Below, one piece after another: positions 26,177 through 35,548 of a stretch of 64,000 nucleotides of DNA. This DNA comes from Sediminibacillus halophilus. GTDB taxonomy: Bacteria; Bacillota; Bacilli; Bacillales; Amphibacillaceae. The stretch lies in contig NZ_FNHF01000001.1 of assembly GCF_900103695.1 (NCBI RefSeq), forward strand, positions 124,001 through 188,000. The letters are read 5' to 3'. Position 1 is the stretch's first letter, and the number at the start of each line of letters is the position of its first letter. The notes under the pieces were generated by a model that saw only the letters and a list, made by a program, of their open reading frames with translations, did not search any database and was not told the DNA's origin. The position numbers and the translations under genes were made by a program.

Positions 26177-26977
26177 TTGAAAACATCGAATTTACCGCTT
26201 GGGGAATTGAAAAAAGCGATTGAAAAGAAGATACAGCATTCCTATTTGGAGAAGTATATTCAAAAGCCCGTCATCGATGAAGATAAATTATATATTCTGT
26301 CCTCTATCATCAAAAACACTACATATTCAGAGACAAAAAAGAAAAATTACATTATAACTGTCATGTTAGTACAAATCGCGTTGGACACCCATGATTTAGT
26401 AGCTAAGCATGAGGAAAAAAATGAAACGGACCAGACGAAGAAGCAAAGACAGCTTACAGTGCTAGCCGGCGATTATTTCAGTGGATTATATTATTACTTT
26501 TTATCCCAGCTTGATGACATAGCAATGATTCATACACTGGCATCCGCAATAAAGGAAATCAATGAACTAAAGATGACAGTTTATTATAAAGAATTCGAGT
26601 CAATCGAGGAATTCATGGATGCTTTGAAGCAAATTGAGTCGTTACTGATCCGGCGTGTTGCCGAGTTTTTTGAACGCTCCGCCGTCAATGAATTTACGAG
26701 CAATTGGCTCTTGACGAGAAAATTGATAAAGGAAAAACATAGTTACCTTCAACAAGAACATTCGCCTGTTTTCGACTTGTTGACAAAAGGACCAGCACAT
26801 AATATTCACTATAATCAAATCGTCAATACAGTCGAGCAGTTTATTCAGCATAGTTTTTCAAAAGTGGAAGAGACCGTATCGCAGCTTCCTGTCCACTTTC
26901 AATCCTTGAAAACTTATACGAATACTATCATTTATGAATATTTGGGGAACAATTCCAAAATAGTGGAGGAAGGTTGA
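26177..26977 (+). CDS. hepS: Heptaprenyl diphosphate synthase component I
   Basis: A 266-residue small subunit (GerCA) of the two-component heptaprenyl diphosphate synthase, which acts with HepT to build the C35 side chain of menaquinone. It has no catalytic Asp-rich motif; recognition is by the N-terminal pattern [20 protein letters not shown] and by [14 protein letters not shown], and by position. The TTG at 26177 is chosen since it aligns exactly with the B. subtilis N-terminus and has TTGGGGTG upstream; the ATG at 26153 is an alternative. The stop is followed after 5 bases by menH. Confidence 0.88.
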   Translation: MKTSNLPLGELKKAIEKKIQHSYLEKYIQKPVIDEDKLYILSSIIKNTTYSETKKKNYIITVMLVQIALDTHDLVAKHEEKNETDQTKKQRQLTVLAGDYFSGLYYYFLSQLDDIAMIHTLASAIKEINELKMTVYYKEFESIEEFMDALKQIESLLIRRVAEFFERSAVNEFTSNWLLTRKLIKEKHSYLQQEHSPVFDLLTKGPAHNIHYNQIVNTVEQFIQHSFSKVEETVSQLPVHFQSLKTYTNTIIYEYLGNNSKIVEEG

Positions 26978-26982
26978 CCGCT

Positions 26983-27699
26983 ATGAATCAACAAACAAAA
27001 GAAGAACGTGTCCACCACGTTTTTGAGAAAATATATAACCGATATGATGTCATGAATTCCATCATCTCTTTTCAAAGGCACAAGGCATGGCGGAAGGATG
27101 TTATGAAGCGAATGGATGTCCAAGAAGGGGATTCGGCGCTTGATGTCTGTTGCGGCACGGGAGACTGGTCTTTGGCTTTAGCTGAAGCGGTAGGGGAAAC
27201 AGGAAAAGTTGTCGGTCTGGATTTCAGTGAAAATATGCTTTCGGTCGGCATGGCTAAACAACAGGAACATCAGATAGATCATTTGGAATTTGTTCATGGA
27301 AATGCCATGGAACTTCCATTTGATGATAACAGCTTTGATTTTGTAACCATTGGTTTTGGGCTGCGCAATGTACCGGATTATATGCAAGTGTTAAAAGAGA
27401 TGACGAGAGTAGTGAAGCCCGGCGGTAAGGTGGTTTGCCTGGAAACATCCCAGCCCACTGCCCCTGGTTTCCGGCAAGTCTATTACTTTTATTTCCGCTT
27501 TATCATGCCTTTGTTCGGCAGGATGTTTGCTAAAAGCTATGATGAGTACTCTTGGCTTCATGAGTCAGCAAAAGATTTTCCAGGAAAACAAGAATTGCGT
27601 ACCATGTTTCTGGATGCTGGAATGACAAATGTGCAAATGAAAGGCTATACAGGTGGAGTAGCCGCTATGCATATGGGAGAAAAGCCATCTCAAACTTAA
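26983..27699 (+). CDS. menH: Demethylmenaquinone methyltransferase (MenG/UbiE family)
   Basis: A 238-residue SAM-dependent methyltransferase performing the last step of menaquinone synthesis. SAM-binding motif [10 protein letters not shown] at about residues 48-57, GLDFSENML, and the family signature [13 protein letters not shown] are visible. The ATG at 26983 is 9 bases from AGGAAGG; the TTG at 26974 overlaps the end of hepS. Encoded between the two subunits of heptaprenyl diphosphate synthase, as in B. subtilis (menH, also called menG or ubiE). Confidence 0.95.
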   Translation: MNQQTKEERVHHVFEKIYNRYDVMNSIISFQRHKAWRKDVMKRMDVQEGDSALDVCCGTGDWSLALAEAVGETGKVVGLDFSENMLSVGMAKQQEHQIDHLEFVHGNAMELPFDDNSFDFVTIGFGLRNVPDYMQVLKEMTRVVKPGGKVVCLETSQPTAPGFRQVYYFYFRFIMPLFGRMFAKSYDEYSWLHESAKDFPGKQELRTMFLDAGMTNVQMKGYTGGVAAMHMGEKPSQT

Positions 27700-27715
27700 T
27701 GCAAAGGTGACCAAC

Positions 27716-28687
27716 ATGAAATTAGCAATGACCTATTCTTATTTAAAACAAGATTTAGATCAAATCGAAAAAGCCCTTGATGAGACTATCCATGCAAAAC
27801 ACCCGGTTCTGAGGGATGCTTCCCAGCAACTGCTACAGGCCGGGGGAAAACGTCTCCGCCCTGTATTCGTATTGTTAGCTGCAAAATTCGGGCATTATGA
27901 TATCGAGCGAATGAAGACAATAGCTGTTTCGATGGAATTAATACATATGGCTTCCCTTGTCCATGATGATGTGATCGATGAATCCGAACTGCGTCGTGGC
28001 GAGCCAACCGTCAAAGCAAAATGGGATAACCGCGTGGCAATGTACACTGGCGATTACATATTCGCCCGCTCGCTTGAATATTTGACCTCTTTGGAGAAGC
28101 CTCGGGCTCATAAACAGTTATCCGAAACAATCGTGGAACTGTGCATAGGAGAAGTCGAACAGATACGTGATAAGTATGTTGTAAACCAAAACGTTCGAAA
28201 TTATTTGCGCAGGATCAAGCGAAAGACCGCGCTGTTGATTTCGTCGAGCTGCCGACTCGGGGCTATTGCGGCAGAGGTACCGGAACCTTATGAAAAAGCT
28301 CTATACCATTATGGTTACAACATCGGAATGTCCTATCAGATTATCGACGACATTCTTGATTTTACCGCTACGGAGAAAGAGCTTGGAAAACCGGCTGGCA
28401 GTGATTTACTTCAGGGTAACCTTACTCTGCCGGTGTTTTATGCGATGGAAGATCCGGTTTTTAGGTCTGAATTAGAAAAACTGTTTGAAGACCCTTCACG
28501 ATTGACCAACCATGATATCCGCCCGTTTATCGATAGAATTAAAGCTTCTGGAGCCATTGACAAATCTTTTGATTTGAGTGAGAAATATTTACTGAAGGCT
28601 TATCAATCACTTGATGAACTTCCAGATATCAAGGCGAAACAGACGCTGAAGGATATAGCAAAATATATCGGCAAACGAAAATCTTAA
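27716..28687 (+). CDS. hepT: Heptaprenyl diphosphate synthase component II
   Basis: A 323-residue trans-polyprenyl synthase, the catalytic subunit paired with HepS. The first Asp-rich motif is DDVIDE (in [15 protein letters not shown], about 82-96) and the second is DDILD in [32 protein letters not shown] is the IPP-binding region. The ATG at 27716 follows AAAGGTGA; the GTG at 27707 lies in the binding site. Third gene of the menaquinone side-chain operon. Confidence 0.95.
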   Translation: MKLAMTYSYLKQDLDQIEKALDETIHAKHPVLRDASQQLLQAGGKRLRPVFVLLAAKFGHYDIERMKTIAVSMELIHMASLVHDDVIDESELRRGEPTVKAKWDNRVAMYTGDYIFARSLEYLTSLEKPRAHKQLSETIVELCIGEVEQIRDKYVVNQNVRNYLRRIKRKTALLISSSCRLGAIAAEVPEPYEKALYHYGYNIGMSYQIIDDILDFTATEKELGKPAGSDLLQGNLTLPVFYAMEDPVFRSELEKLFEDPSRLTNHDIRPFIDRIKASGAIDKSFDLSEKYLLKAYQSLDELPDIKAKQTLKDIAKYIGKRKS

Positions 28688-28775
28688 TACCGATTGTAAT
28701 TATTGCAATAATTTGATAGACTTTACTAGGTTAGCGCTTTCATACATACCAAATTATCGCGAAGAGGTGGAAGTA

Positions 28776-29222
28776 ATGGAAAAAACTTTTGTTATGATTA
28801 AACCTGATGGCGTACAGCGAAATTTAATCGGCACCATTGTCGAAAGGTTTGAAAAGAAAGGATATCAGTTAAAGGCTGCAAAATTAATGCACATTAGTGA
28901 CGAGCTAGCCGGAGAACATTATGGCGAACACAAGGGAAAACCGTTTTATGATGAACTGGTTTCCTTCATCACGTCATCCCCGGTCTTTGCAATGGTGTGG
29001 GAAGGCGATAATGTAATCGCTGCGGCCAGGCAAATGATGGGCAAAACGAATCCTCAAGAAGCTTCACCTGGTACGATAAGGGGAGATTTCGGTATTTCGG
29101 TCGGAAAGAATATTATTCACGGATCTGATTCTTCGGAAAGTGCGGAGCGTGAAATTAATTTATTTTTCGATGAACAGGAACTATTGCAATATGACAAAAT
29201 TAATAAAAACTGGTTGTACTAG
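28776..29222 (+). CDS. ndk: Nucleoside diphosphate kinase
   Basis: A 148-residue enzyme balancing nucleoside triphosphate pools. The catalytic histidine is His115 in [16 protein letters not shown], the family signature; the start [19 protein letters not shown] is also typical. AGAGGTGG precedes the ATG at 28776; the open frame extends 21 codons upstream without support. Downstream lies a terminator of the repeated family. Confidence 0.97.
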   Translation: MEKTFVMIKPDGVQRNLIGTIVERFEKKGYQLKAAKLMHISDELAGEHYGEHKGKPFYDELVSFITSSPVFAMVWEGDNVIAAARQMMGKTNPQEASPGTIRGDFGISVGKNIIHGSDSSESAEREINLFFDEQELLQYDKINKNWLY

Positions 29223-29589
29223 TTTTTAAAGTGGCTGGTATAAAAGAATAGCGGCTGTAAGAAAAACCGGGCGATATTGCGAATTCGTTCGGTTTTTCCT
29301 TTTCTGTCTCGTAACTACTTATTAACTTCTGATGGGATGATGTCTTGCTATAGAGCTTACCCCCTTCAGAGGGCATATTCCAATTTTTGTACGGCAAAAC
29401 GCCACTCAGCGGCTTGTTACCGTAAGGTTGGAACACTTCGATTCTAGTGAGTACTTTTCCTTCAGTATCATAGTAACAAAGCAGGATGAAAAACCGGGTT
29501 AAACCCCATCCATAGAATCTATATACTAGGCAGGAATTGTCATGTGGCCCCTTCAATTTTGTTTTGGAAGGGCTGATAGTCATTCGCAT
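29200..29589 (-). CDS. Doubtful hypothetical ORF opposite the ndk-cheR gap
   Basis: A 129-codon frame on the minus strand. The middle part looks protein-like ([18 protein letters not shown], then [17 protein letters not shown]) and an AAAGGA lies just before the ATG. Against it: the 3' third runs through the ndk terminator and into the ndk coding end, and I recognise no family. It may be a decayed or truncated gene, or chance. It fills most of the 29223-29778 gap; apart from it and the terminator only AT-rich sequence before cheR is seen. Confidence 0.25.
   Translation of the reverse strand: MRMTISPSKTKLKGPHDNSCLVYRFYGWGLTRFFILLCYYDTEGKVLTRIEVFQPYGNKPLSGVLPYKNWNMPSEGGKLYSKTSSHQKLISSYETEKEKPNEFAISPGFSYSRYSFIPATLKTSTTSFY
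29265..29300 (+). terminator. Terminator, copy 3 of the repeated hairpin family
   Basis: AACCGGGCGA at 29265-29274 pairs with TCGTTCGGTT at 29285-29294 (G-T pairs), loop of 10 bases containing TTGCGAAT, then a T run. A shortened form of the hairpins at 1035, 17338 and 44935. Confidence 0.85.
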
Positions 29590-29778
29590 CTTAGTCCTTT
29601 GTCCTTTCGCAACTTTTTTAGATTGTTCATATACATATATACAATTTAGGAAAGCTGCTTAATCAAAAAACATCTATTTTTACATTTTTTCTACATAATG
29701 TACTGATTTTTGTTTACTTATCTATTAAATTTCATTAGGATAATAATTATCATGAGTGGAAGAAGAGGAGAAAGTTGA

Positions 29779-30549
29779 ATGACAGACTATCAGGAATTCA
29801 CTGCTTTGATACATAAGAAAACGGGTTTGAATTTAGAGTTATATAAAGAAGTGCAGATGAAAAGACGTTTGAATACTTTAAGGGAGAAACGCGGTTTTAA
29901 GGATTTTATCTCCTATTATCACGCCATGTCCGCTGACAATACGATTTTTAAGGAATTTTTGGACAGGGTCACGATTAACGTTTCGGAATTTTACAGGAAT
30001 TATCCAAGGTGGGAAGTGTTGGAGAAAAAAATACTTCCTTCCCTATTAAAAAAGAAAAAAAAGCTTAAGGTTTGGAGTGCTGCTTGTTCAACGGGAGAGG
30101 AGCCCTACACGATTGCCATGATTCTCCGTCAATACATGGACCCTGCAAATATTACCATTATTGCCACGGACTTAGACGAAGCGGTATTGGAAAGGGCGAG
30201 AAAAGGCATTTATCCGGAGCGATCGTTAAAGGAAGTTCCCCCAGCAGTGAAGAAACAATACTTCCATCAGGATGGACCTTTGTTTCGTGTGGATGATTCA
30301 ATAAAGCGATTGGTTCAATTTAAAAAACATAATCTGTTGTCCGATCGATTTGAACAAAATCTAGACTTGATAGTTTGCAGAAATGTGTTAATCTATTTCA
30401 CCGAGGAAGCAAAGCAAACGGTCTATCAAAATTTCAGTAACTCTTTAAACAAGGACGGCGTGTTTTTTGTCGGCAGTACAGAGCAGATTTTCCAGCCTCA
30501 ACATTACGATTTGCGCGTAATCGACAATTTCTTTTATCAAAAGCAATAA
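29779..30549 (+). CDS. cheR: Chemotaxis protein methyltransferase CheR
   Basis: A 256-residue SAM-dependent enzyme that methylates glutamates on chemoreceptors. The N-terminal helical domain covers about residues 1-75 and the methyltransferase domain follows, with VWSAACSTGEEPYTIAM (SAM binding), IIATDLDEAVLERA and LIVCRNVLIYFTEEAKQ. GAGGAGAAAGTTGA precedes the ATG. Location between ndk and aroF is the same as in B. subtilis, away from the main che operon. Indicates chemotactic motility. Confidence 0.95.
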   Translation: MTDYQEFTALIHKKTGLNLELYKEVQMKRRLNTLREKRGFKDFISYYHAMSADNTIFKEFLDRVTINVSEFYRNYPRWEVLEKKILPSLLKKKKKLKVWSAACSTGEEPYTIAMILRQYMDPANITIIATDLDEAVLERARKGIYPERSLKEVPPAVKKQYFHQDGPLFRVDDSIKRLVQFKKHNLLSDRFEQNLDLIVCRNVLIYFTEEAKQTVYQNFSNSLNKDGVFFVGSTEQIFQPQHYDLRVIDNFFYQKQ

Positions 30550-30560
30550 TGGTTCCTACG

Positions 30561-30594
30561 AAAAGGCGTCTCCTCAGGGAGGTGCCTTTTTATA
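30561..30594 (+). terminator. Terminator after cheR
   Basis: AAAAGGCG and GTGCCTTTT form the outer stem around CTCC/GGAG (30561-30590), followed by T residues. Confidence 0.88.
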
Positions 30595-30709
30595 TGAATA
30601 GGGGAGAATAAATACAGAATTGTAAGCGTTTTCTGAATATTTTTCTGCCCACAATGATTACAAGGTATGATATAGTAGTACAAAATTAATTGTATATGGA
30701 GGTATATTC

Positions 30710-31876
30710 ATGCGCTATTTAACCGCTGGAGAATCACATGGCAAACAATTGACCACCATTATCGAAGGGCTGCCTGCCCAGCTTCCTTTAACGAAAGAAA
30801 ATATTAATGAATCCTTGTTGCGCAGACAAAAAGGGCATGGAAGAGGAAAGCGGATGCAAATTGAAAAAGACCTGGTTGAAATAGCAGGCGGTGTGCGCCA
30901 CGGGTATACCCTTGGTTCCCCGATAGCAATGGTAATACATAATGATGATTTTAAGCACTGGGAAGATATTATGGGTGAAGATCCTTTTCCGGAAGGACAG
31001 AAAATACGCCGGACAGTAACAAGACCCAGACCCGGGCATGCAGATTTAAACGGCGCGATGAAATATGGCCACCGGGATATCAGGAATGTACTGGAGCGGT
31101 CTTCTGCCAGGGAAACAGCGGCTAGAGTGGCAGCGGGTGCCGTGGCAAAAACGCTTCTTGCCCAGTTGGATATCCATGTGGTCGGTTATGTACGAGAAAT
31201 AGCAGGGATCAAAGCCGGCGAAAAACCAAACCTGACCATGGATGAACGTAAGCGAATTTCAGAACAATCACCTGTTCACTGTCTGGATGAAAATGCCGGC
31301 CGACAAATGATGGAGGCAATTGACCAGGCGAAAAAAGAAGGAGATTCCATTGGCGGGGTATGTGAAGTATACGTGGAAGGAATGCCGGCAGGTGTCGGTT
31401 CCTATGTACATTATGATCGCAAACTCGATGGACGAATCGCCGGTAGCGTTGCCAGCATCAATGCATTCAAAGGCGTCGAATTTGGAATTGGATTTGAGGC
31501 TGCACGAAAAAACGGAAGTGAAGTACACGATGAAATTGCGTGGGAGAAAGAAAGAGGCTACTACCGCAAAACAAACCGTTTGGGAGGTTTTGAAGGTGGC
31601 ATGACGACTGGCATGCCAATCGTCGTAAAAGGAGTAATGAAGCCGATTCCTACGCTTTATAAGCCGTTGCAAAGTGTGGACATCGATTCAAAAGAGCCTT
31701 TTTCAGCAAGTATCGAGCGGTCGGACGCGTGTGCTGTGCCTGCTGCTTCTGTTGTAATGGAACATGTCGTCGCATTTGAGCTGGCAAAAGGGTTGCTGGA
31801 ACAGTTTCCTCACGATCAGTTTCCTAAATTGAAAGAAGCACTGGAATCTTACCGGAAAGAAATCAGGGAATTTTAA
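30710..31876 (+). CDS. aroF: Chorismate synthase
   Basis: A 388-residue FMN-dependent enzyme, the last step of the shikimate pathway (aroC in other naming). Signatures: [17 protein letters not shown] at the N-terminus, [19 protein letters not shown] and [30 protein letters not shown] precedes the ATG. First gene of the aromatic cluster; aroB follows with its start directly after the stop. Confidence 0.97.
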   Translation: MRYLTAGESHGKQLTTIIEGLPAQLPLTKENINESLLRRQKGHGRGKRMQIEKDLVEIAGGVRHGYTLGSPIAMVIHNDDFKHWEDIMGEDPFPEGQKIRRTVTRPRPGHADLNGAMKYGHRDIRNVLERSSARETAARVAAGAVAKTLLAQLDIHVVGYVREIAGIKAGEKPNLTMDERKRISEQSPVHCLDENAGRQMMEAIDQAKKEGDSIGGVCEVYVEGMPAGVGSYVHYDRKLDGRIAGSVASINAFKGVEFGIGFEAARKNGSEVHDEIAWEKERGYYRKTNRLGGFEGGMTTGMPIVVKGVMKPIPTLYKPLQSVDIDSKEPFSASIERSDACAVPAASVVMEHVVAFELAKGLLEQFPHDQFPKLKEALESYRKEIREF

Positions 31877-32956
31877 ATGAATTCAATTACCATTGAAACT
31901 AACACCAATCAATATGATGTTCACATCGGAGAAAAAATCAGGCATAAACTTCCTTCCTTTCTCCCGAAGGATTACCAGACCATCATGATTGTGACGGATA
32001 GCTCTGTTGCTAATCTTTACTTGGAAGATGTAAAAGAGGCTTTTCCGTCGGAACAAAGAGTTTTCACTTCCATTGTTCCCGCTGGTGAAGTATCAAAAAG
32101 TAAAGATGCTTATTTTGACTTGATAACCGATTGCATTCAACGTCAACTGGATCGCCATTCTTTAATCATCGCACTTGGTGGTGGGGTTGTTGGCGACCTG
32201 GCTGGTTTCGTTGCTGCCACCTATATGAGAGGGATTGATTATGTCCAGGTACCGACCACGATACTGGCACACGACAGCAGTGTCGGAGGAAAGGTTGCTA
32301 TCAATCACCCGGAAGGAAAAAATTTGATCGGAAGCTTTTATCCCCCTGTAGCAGTCATCTATGATGTCGAAACGCTGTATACTCTCCCGGAACAGGAAAT
32401 CCGTTCAGGTTATGCAGAGGTCGTCAAGCATGGATTGATCAGCGATGAGGCCTATTTCGAGAGTGTCCTGTCTCAAGGGGGTATCCACAAGCTTTCCAAT
32501 TCCATATTGACCGAACATCTGCTTAAAGGAATAAAAGTAAAAGCAGAAATTGTCGAAAAAGATGAGAAAGAACACGGAATCAGGCAATATTTGAATTTTG
32601 GCCACACACTCGGTCACGCACTGGAGGCAGAACTCGGTTATGGCCGCATTACCCATGGTGAAGCAGTCGCCGTCGGAATGCTGTTTGCAATGAAAGTGAG
32701 TGAGGTTGTTTTTGGTAACACTTCGCCGATAAACAAACTGCACGGCTGGCTGAAGAAAAATCGCTACCCAATGGAATTTCAAGATATTGACACGGTGAGA
32801 CTCGTTAATCGCATGAAAATAGATAAAAAATCAAAAAACCAACAAATACAAATGGTATTGTTGAAAAAAATAGGGCAGCTTGAGGTAAGGGAAGTAAATG
32901 ATGAATTGTTGCTCAAGATCGTAAAAGATTTTTTTAGAGAGTTGGTGATGAATTGA
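31877..32956 (+). CDS. aroB: 3-dehydroquinate synthase
   Basis: A 359-residue NAD-dependent, metal-dependent enzyme forming 3-dehydroquinate from DAHP. The NAD motif IALGGGVVGDLAGFVAATYM is near residues 95-114; metal ligands lie in LRYAEVVKHG-type SGYAEVVKHG and in LNFGHTLGHALE. The ATG follows the aroF stop with no gap (TAAATG) and only a weak binding site (CAGGGA), so coupling to aroF is likely. The end overlaps aroH by 4 bases. Confidence 0.96.
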   Translation: MNSITIETNTNQYDVHIGEKIRHKLPSFLPKDYQTIMIVTDSSVANLYLEDVKEAFPSEQRVFTSIVPAGEVSKSKDAYFDLITDCIQRQLDRHSLIIALGGGVVGDLAGFVAATYMRGIDYVQVPTTILAHDSSVGGKVAINHPEGKNLIGSFYPPVAVIYDVETLYTLPEQEIRSGYAEVVKHGLISDEAYFESVLSQGGIHKLSNSILTEHLLKGIKVKAEIVEKDEKEHGIRQYLNFGHTLGHALEAELGYGRITHGEAVAVGMLFAMKVSEVVFGNTSPINKLHGWLKKNRYPMEFQDIDTVRLVNRMKIDKKSKNQQIQMVLLKKIGQLEVREVNDELLLKIVKDFFRELVMN

Positions 32957-33315
32957 TCAGAGGAATCAGGGGAGCTACAACCGTAGTGGAAAATGACGCA
33001 AATGAGATTGTCGCTAATACTAAGAAGCTGGTCATGGAGATGGCGGAGGTCAATCAAATTTCACCCGATGAGATTGCGACTGTGCTAATATCTGCTACAG
33101 CGGATATCAATGCAGGCTTCCCTGCTAAAGCACTTCGTGAAATAAACGGATGGAAGTATGTACCGGTCATGTGTATGAAAGAAATGGAAGTCCCAAATAG
33201 TCTTCCAAAATGCATTCGTGTTATGATGACTGTTAACAGTCACGCACGTCAGGAAGAAGTTCAGCATATCTACCATAATCAGGCAGTGCAGCTGAGACCA
33301 GATTTGTCGCGTTAG
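32953..33315 (+). CDS. aroH: Chorismate mutase, AroH class
   Basis: A 120-residue trimeric chorismate mutase that turns chorismate into prephenate. The N-terminus IRGIRGATTVVENDA contains Arg7-type active-site residues, and KCIRVMMTVNS carries the conserved C-terminal Arg. The TTG start overlaps the aroB stop (TTGA), with GGTGATG upstream. In B. subtilis trpEDCFBA comes next; here hisC begins 15 bases after the stop. Confidence 0.95.
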   Translation: MIRGIRGATTVVENDANEIVANTKKLVMEMAEVNQISPDEIATVLISATADINAGFPAKALREINGWKYVPVMCMKEMEVPNSLPKCIRVMMTVNSHARQEEVQHIYHNQAVQLRPDLSR

Positions 33316-33330
33316 AGAGGAGACGGAGTA

Positions 33331-34437
33331 ATGTTAGCAAAAAAGGTATTTAAAGGGATGGCACCCTACAAACCAGGTAAACAAATAGAAGATGTGAAAT
33401 CGGAATATGGACTCGAAAAAATAACCAAGCTTGCTTCCAATGAGAATCCATTTGGTTTCTCGCCAAAAGTCGAACAGGCCTTACCCGAACTGATCAAAAG
33501 TCTGGAAATATACCCGGATGGTTACTCCACTGTTTTGCGTGCCAGATTGGCAGAAAGACTCGGAATCGATGGTGAACAGCTGATTTTTGGTTGCGGTTCT
33601 GATGAAGTAGTGGAAATTATTTGTCGAACCTACCTGGACGAAGGTACCAATACAGTGATGGCTCATCCGACTTTTCCGCAATATAAGCACAATGCCTTGA
33701 TTGAGGGTGCTGAAGTTCGGGAGGTACCGTTAGCGAATGGGTATCATGATCTGCAGGAAATGCTGAACCAAATTGATGATAAGACCAGGATTTTATGGCT
33801 TTGTTCTCCGAATAATCCCACAGGTTCATTAATTAATAAGGAAGGTTTCCGTTTTGTAATGGAGAATTGTCCAGACCATGTCCTTGTCGTAGTGGATGAA
33901 GCCTACTATGAATATATCGAAACAGAAGATGCTCCTGATTCCGTCAAGGCACTGGAAACATACGCTAATCTGATTGTGCTGAGAACTTTTTCCAAGGCGT
34001 ATGGGCTAGCAGGATTACGAATTGGTTATGGTGTTGCCAGCAAGGAGATTGCCATGCTGCTCAATATTACCCGAGGGCCGTTCAATACAACTTCCACGGC
34101 TCAGAAAGCAGCCTTGCTTGCCTTGGAAGATGACCAATTTTTACGGGAGTCTGTCGAAAAAAATATAGAAAATAAGCAGCAGTTTATGACGTTTTGTGAC
34201 CAAAAGGGGCTGGAATATTATGATTCAGAGACCAATTTTCTTTTCGTCAAGCTGCCTGTAAGCGGTGATGAGATGTTTGAATATTTATTGAAGAAAGGAT
34301 TCATCGTCCGTTCCGGTGAAGCTCTTGGCCATCCTAATGGAATCCGGGTGACTATCGGCAATCTGGACGATATGACAAAAATCGAGTCACATATCAGTGA
34401 ATATCTGACTTTCTTAAAGGAAGGGAAGATACAGTGA
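33331..34437 (+). CDS. hisC: Histidinol-phosphate / aromatic aminotransferase
   Basis: A 368-residue PLP-dependent aminotransferase. The PLP-binding Lys is in RTFSKAYGLAGLRIGYG (about residues 218-234); CSPNNPTGS is the other family motif. In B. subtilis HisC serves both histidine synthesis and the transamination to phenylalanine and tyrosine, which fits its place between aroH and tyrA. AGAGGAGACGGAG precedes the ATG. It overlaps tyrA by 4 bases (GTGA). Confidence 0.94.
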   Translation: MLAKKVFKGMAPYKPGKQIEDVKSEYGLEKITKLASNENPFGFSPKVEQALPELIKSLEIYPDGYSTVLRARLAERLGIDGEQLIFGCGSDEVVEIICRTYLDEGTNTVMAHPTFPQYKHNALIEGAEVREVPLANGYHDLQEMLNQIDDKTRILWLCSPNNPTGSLINKEGFRFVMENCPDHVLVVVDEAYYEYIETEDAPDSVKALETYANLIVLRTFSKAYGLAGLRIGYGVASKEIAMLLNITRGPFNTTSTAQKAALLALEDDQFLRESVEKNIENKQQFMTFCDQKGLEYYDSETNFLFVKLPVSGDEMFEYLLKKGFIVRSGEALGHPNGIRVTIGNLDDMTKIESHISEYLTFLKEGKIQ

Positions 34438-35534
34438 ACAAAACAGTCCTGGTCGCCGGTCTCGGATTGATCGGTGGTTCTATTGCATTATCTATTAAAC
34501 AGGCTGGCAAGCACCGTATAATCGGCTATGATATCGACTCTTCTGTTTTAGAATATTGCATCCTGCATGGAATTATAGAGGAAGGGCTGGAGGATTTTGA
34601 AAAGGCTGCCCAAATAGCCGATTATATTATTTTGGCAGCTCCCGTTTCGAAAACGGTCGATCTTATTCAGCGTCTAAACACTTTTCCATTGGACAAACAA
34701 GTGATTGTTTCAGACGTTTCTTCTGTCAAACAGCCGATTATGGATGCTGCCGAGTCACTGACTTCTCCGTTCATTCGATTCATTGGGGGCCATCCGATGG
34801 CCGGTTCGCATAAGAAGGGGATCGAGGCTGCCAGAGTCCATCTATTTGAAAATGCTATATACGTATTGTCGCCAATGTATAACTTTACAGATGATGCGGT
34901 GGAAGAACTGCAAGCCTTGTTGCAGGGAACAAAAAGCAAATTCATGATATTGAATCCAGTGGAACATGACGAAATGACCAGTGTTATTTCGCATTTCCCT
35001 CACTTGATCGCATCTTCTCTTGTCCATCAGGCAAAGAACTGGCAGGAAACCCATCCGTATATACCGAAACTTGCTGCCGGCGGTTTCCGGGATATCACAA
35101 GGATTGCATCCAGCAATCCTGAGATGTGGCAGGACATTTTTTTTCACAATCGTCAAGGTATGGCCAAATTGCTGGAGGATTGGATTACAGAAATGAGCTC
35201 ATTAAAGGAACTGCTGGTAAATGGTGATCGGGGAACGATGTATGATTACTTAGCACAAGCCAAGGAGTACCGTGATGGACTAGCGCCGAAGAAAAAAGGA
35301 GCAATCCCTGCTTTTTACGATCTCTATGTCGCTATTCGAGATCAACCGGGAGCTTTGCTAAAGGTAGTAGAACTGTTGGCTTCCAGTCAAATAAGTATAA
35401 ACAATATTGAGATATTGGAGATTCGCGAAGGAATAACAGGGGCTCTTCGCTTAAGTTTCCCTGATAAAAAATCTCAGCAGGACAGTGATCGGATCTTATC
35501 AGGAAAAGGTTACGAAACCACTATACAAGAGTAA
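34434..35534 (+). CDS. tyrA: Prephenate dehydrogenase with ACT domain
   Basis: A 366-residue NAD-dependent enzyme leading to tyrosine. The NAD motif VAGLGLIGGSIALS is at residues 6-19; FIGGHPMAGSHKKGIEAA is the active-site block. A C-terminal ACT domain (about 295-366, starting LYVAIRDQPGALLKVVELL) probably gives feedback control by tyrosine. GTG start after AAGGAAGGGAAG, overlapping hisC by 4 bases. Confidence 0.95.
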   Translation: MNKTVLVAGLGLIGGSIALSIKQAGKHRIIGYDIDSSVLEYCILHGIIEEGLEDFEKAAQIADYIILAAPVSKTVDLIQRLNTFPLDKQVIVSDVSSVKQPIMDAAESLTSPFIRFIGGHPMAGSHKKGIEAARVHLFENAIYVLSPMYNFTDDAVEELQALLQGTKSKFMILNPVEHDEMTSVISHFPHLIASSLVHQAKNWQETHPYIPKLAAGGFRDITRIASSNPEMWQDIFFHNRQGMAKLLEDWITEMSSLKELLVNGDRGTMYDYLAQAKEYRDGLAPKKKGAIPAFYDLYVAIRDQPGALLKVVELLASSQISINNIEILEIREGITGALRLSFPDKKSQQDSDRILSGKGYETTIQE

Positions 35535-35548
35535 AAGGAGAAGAGAAA

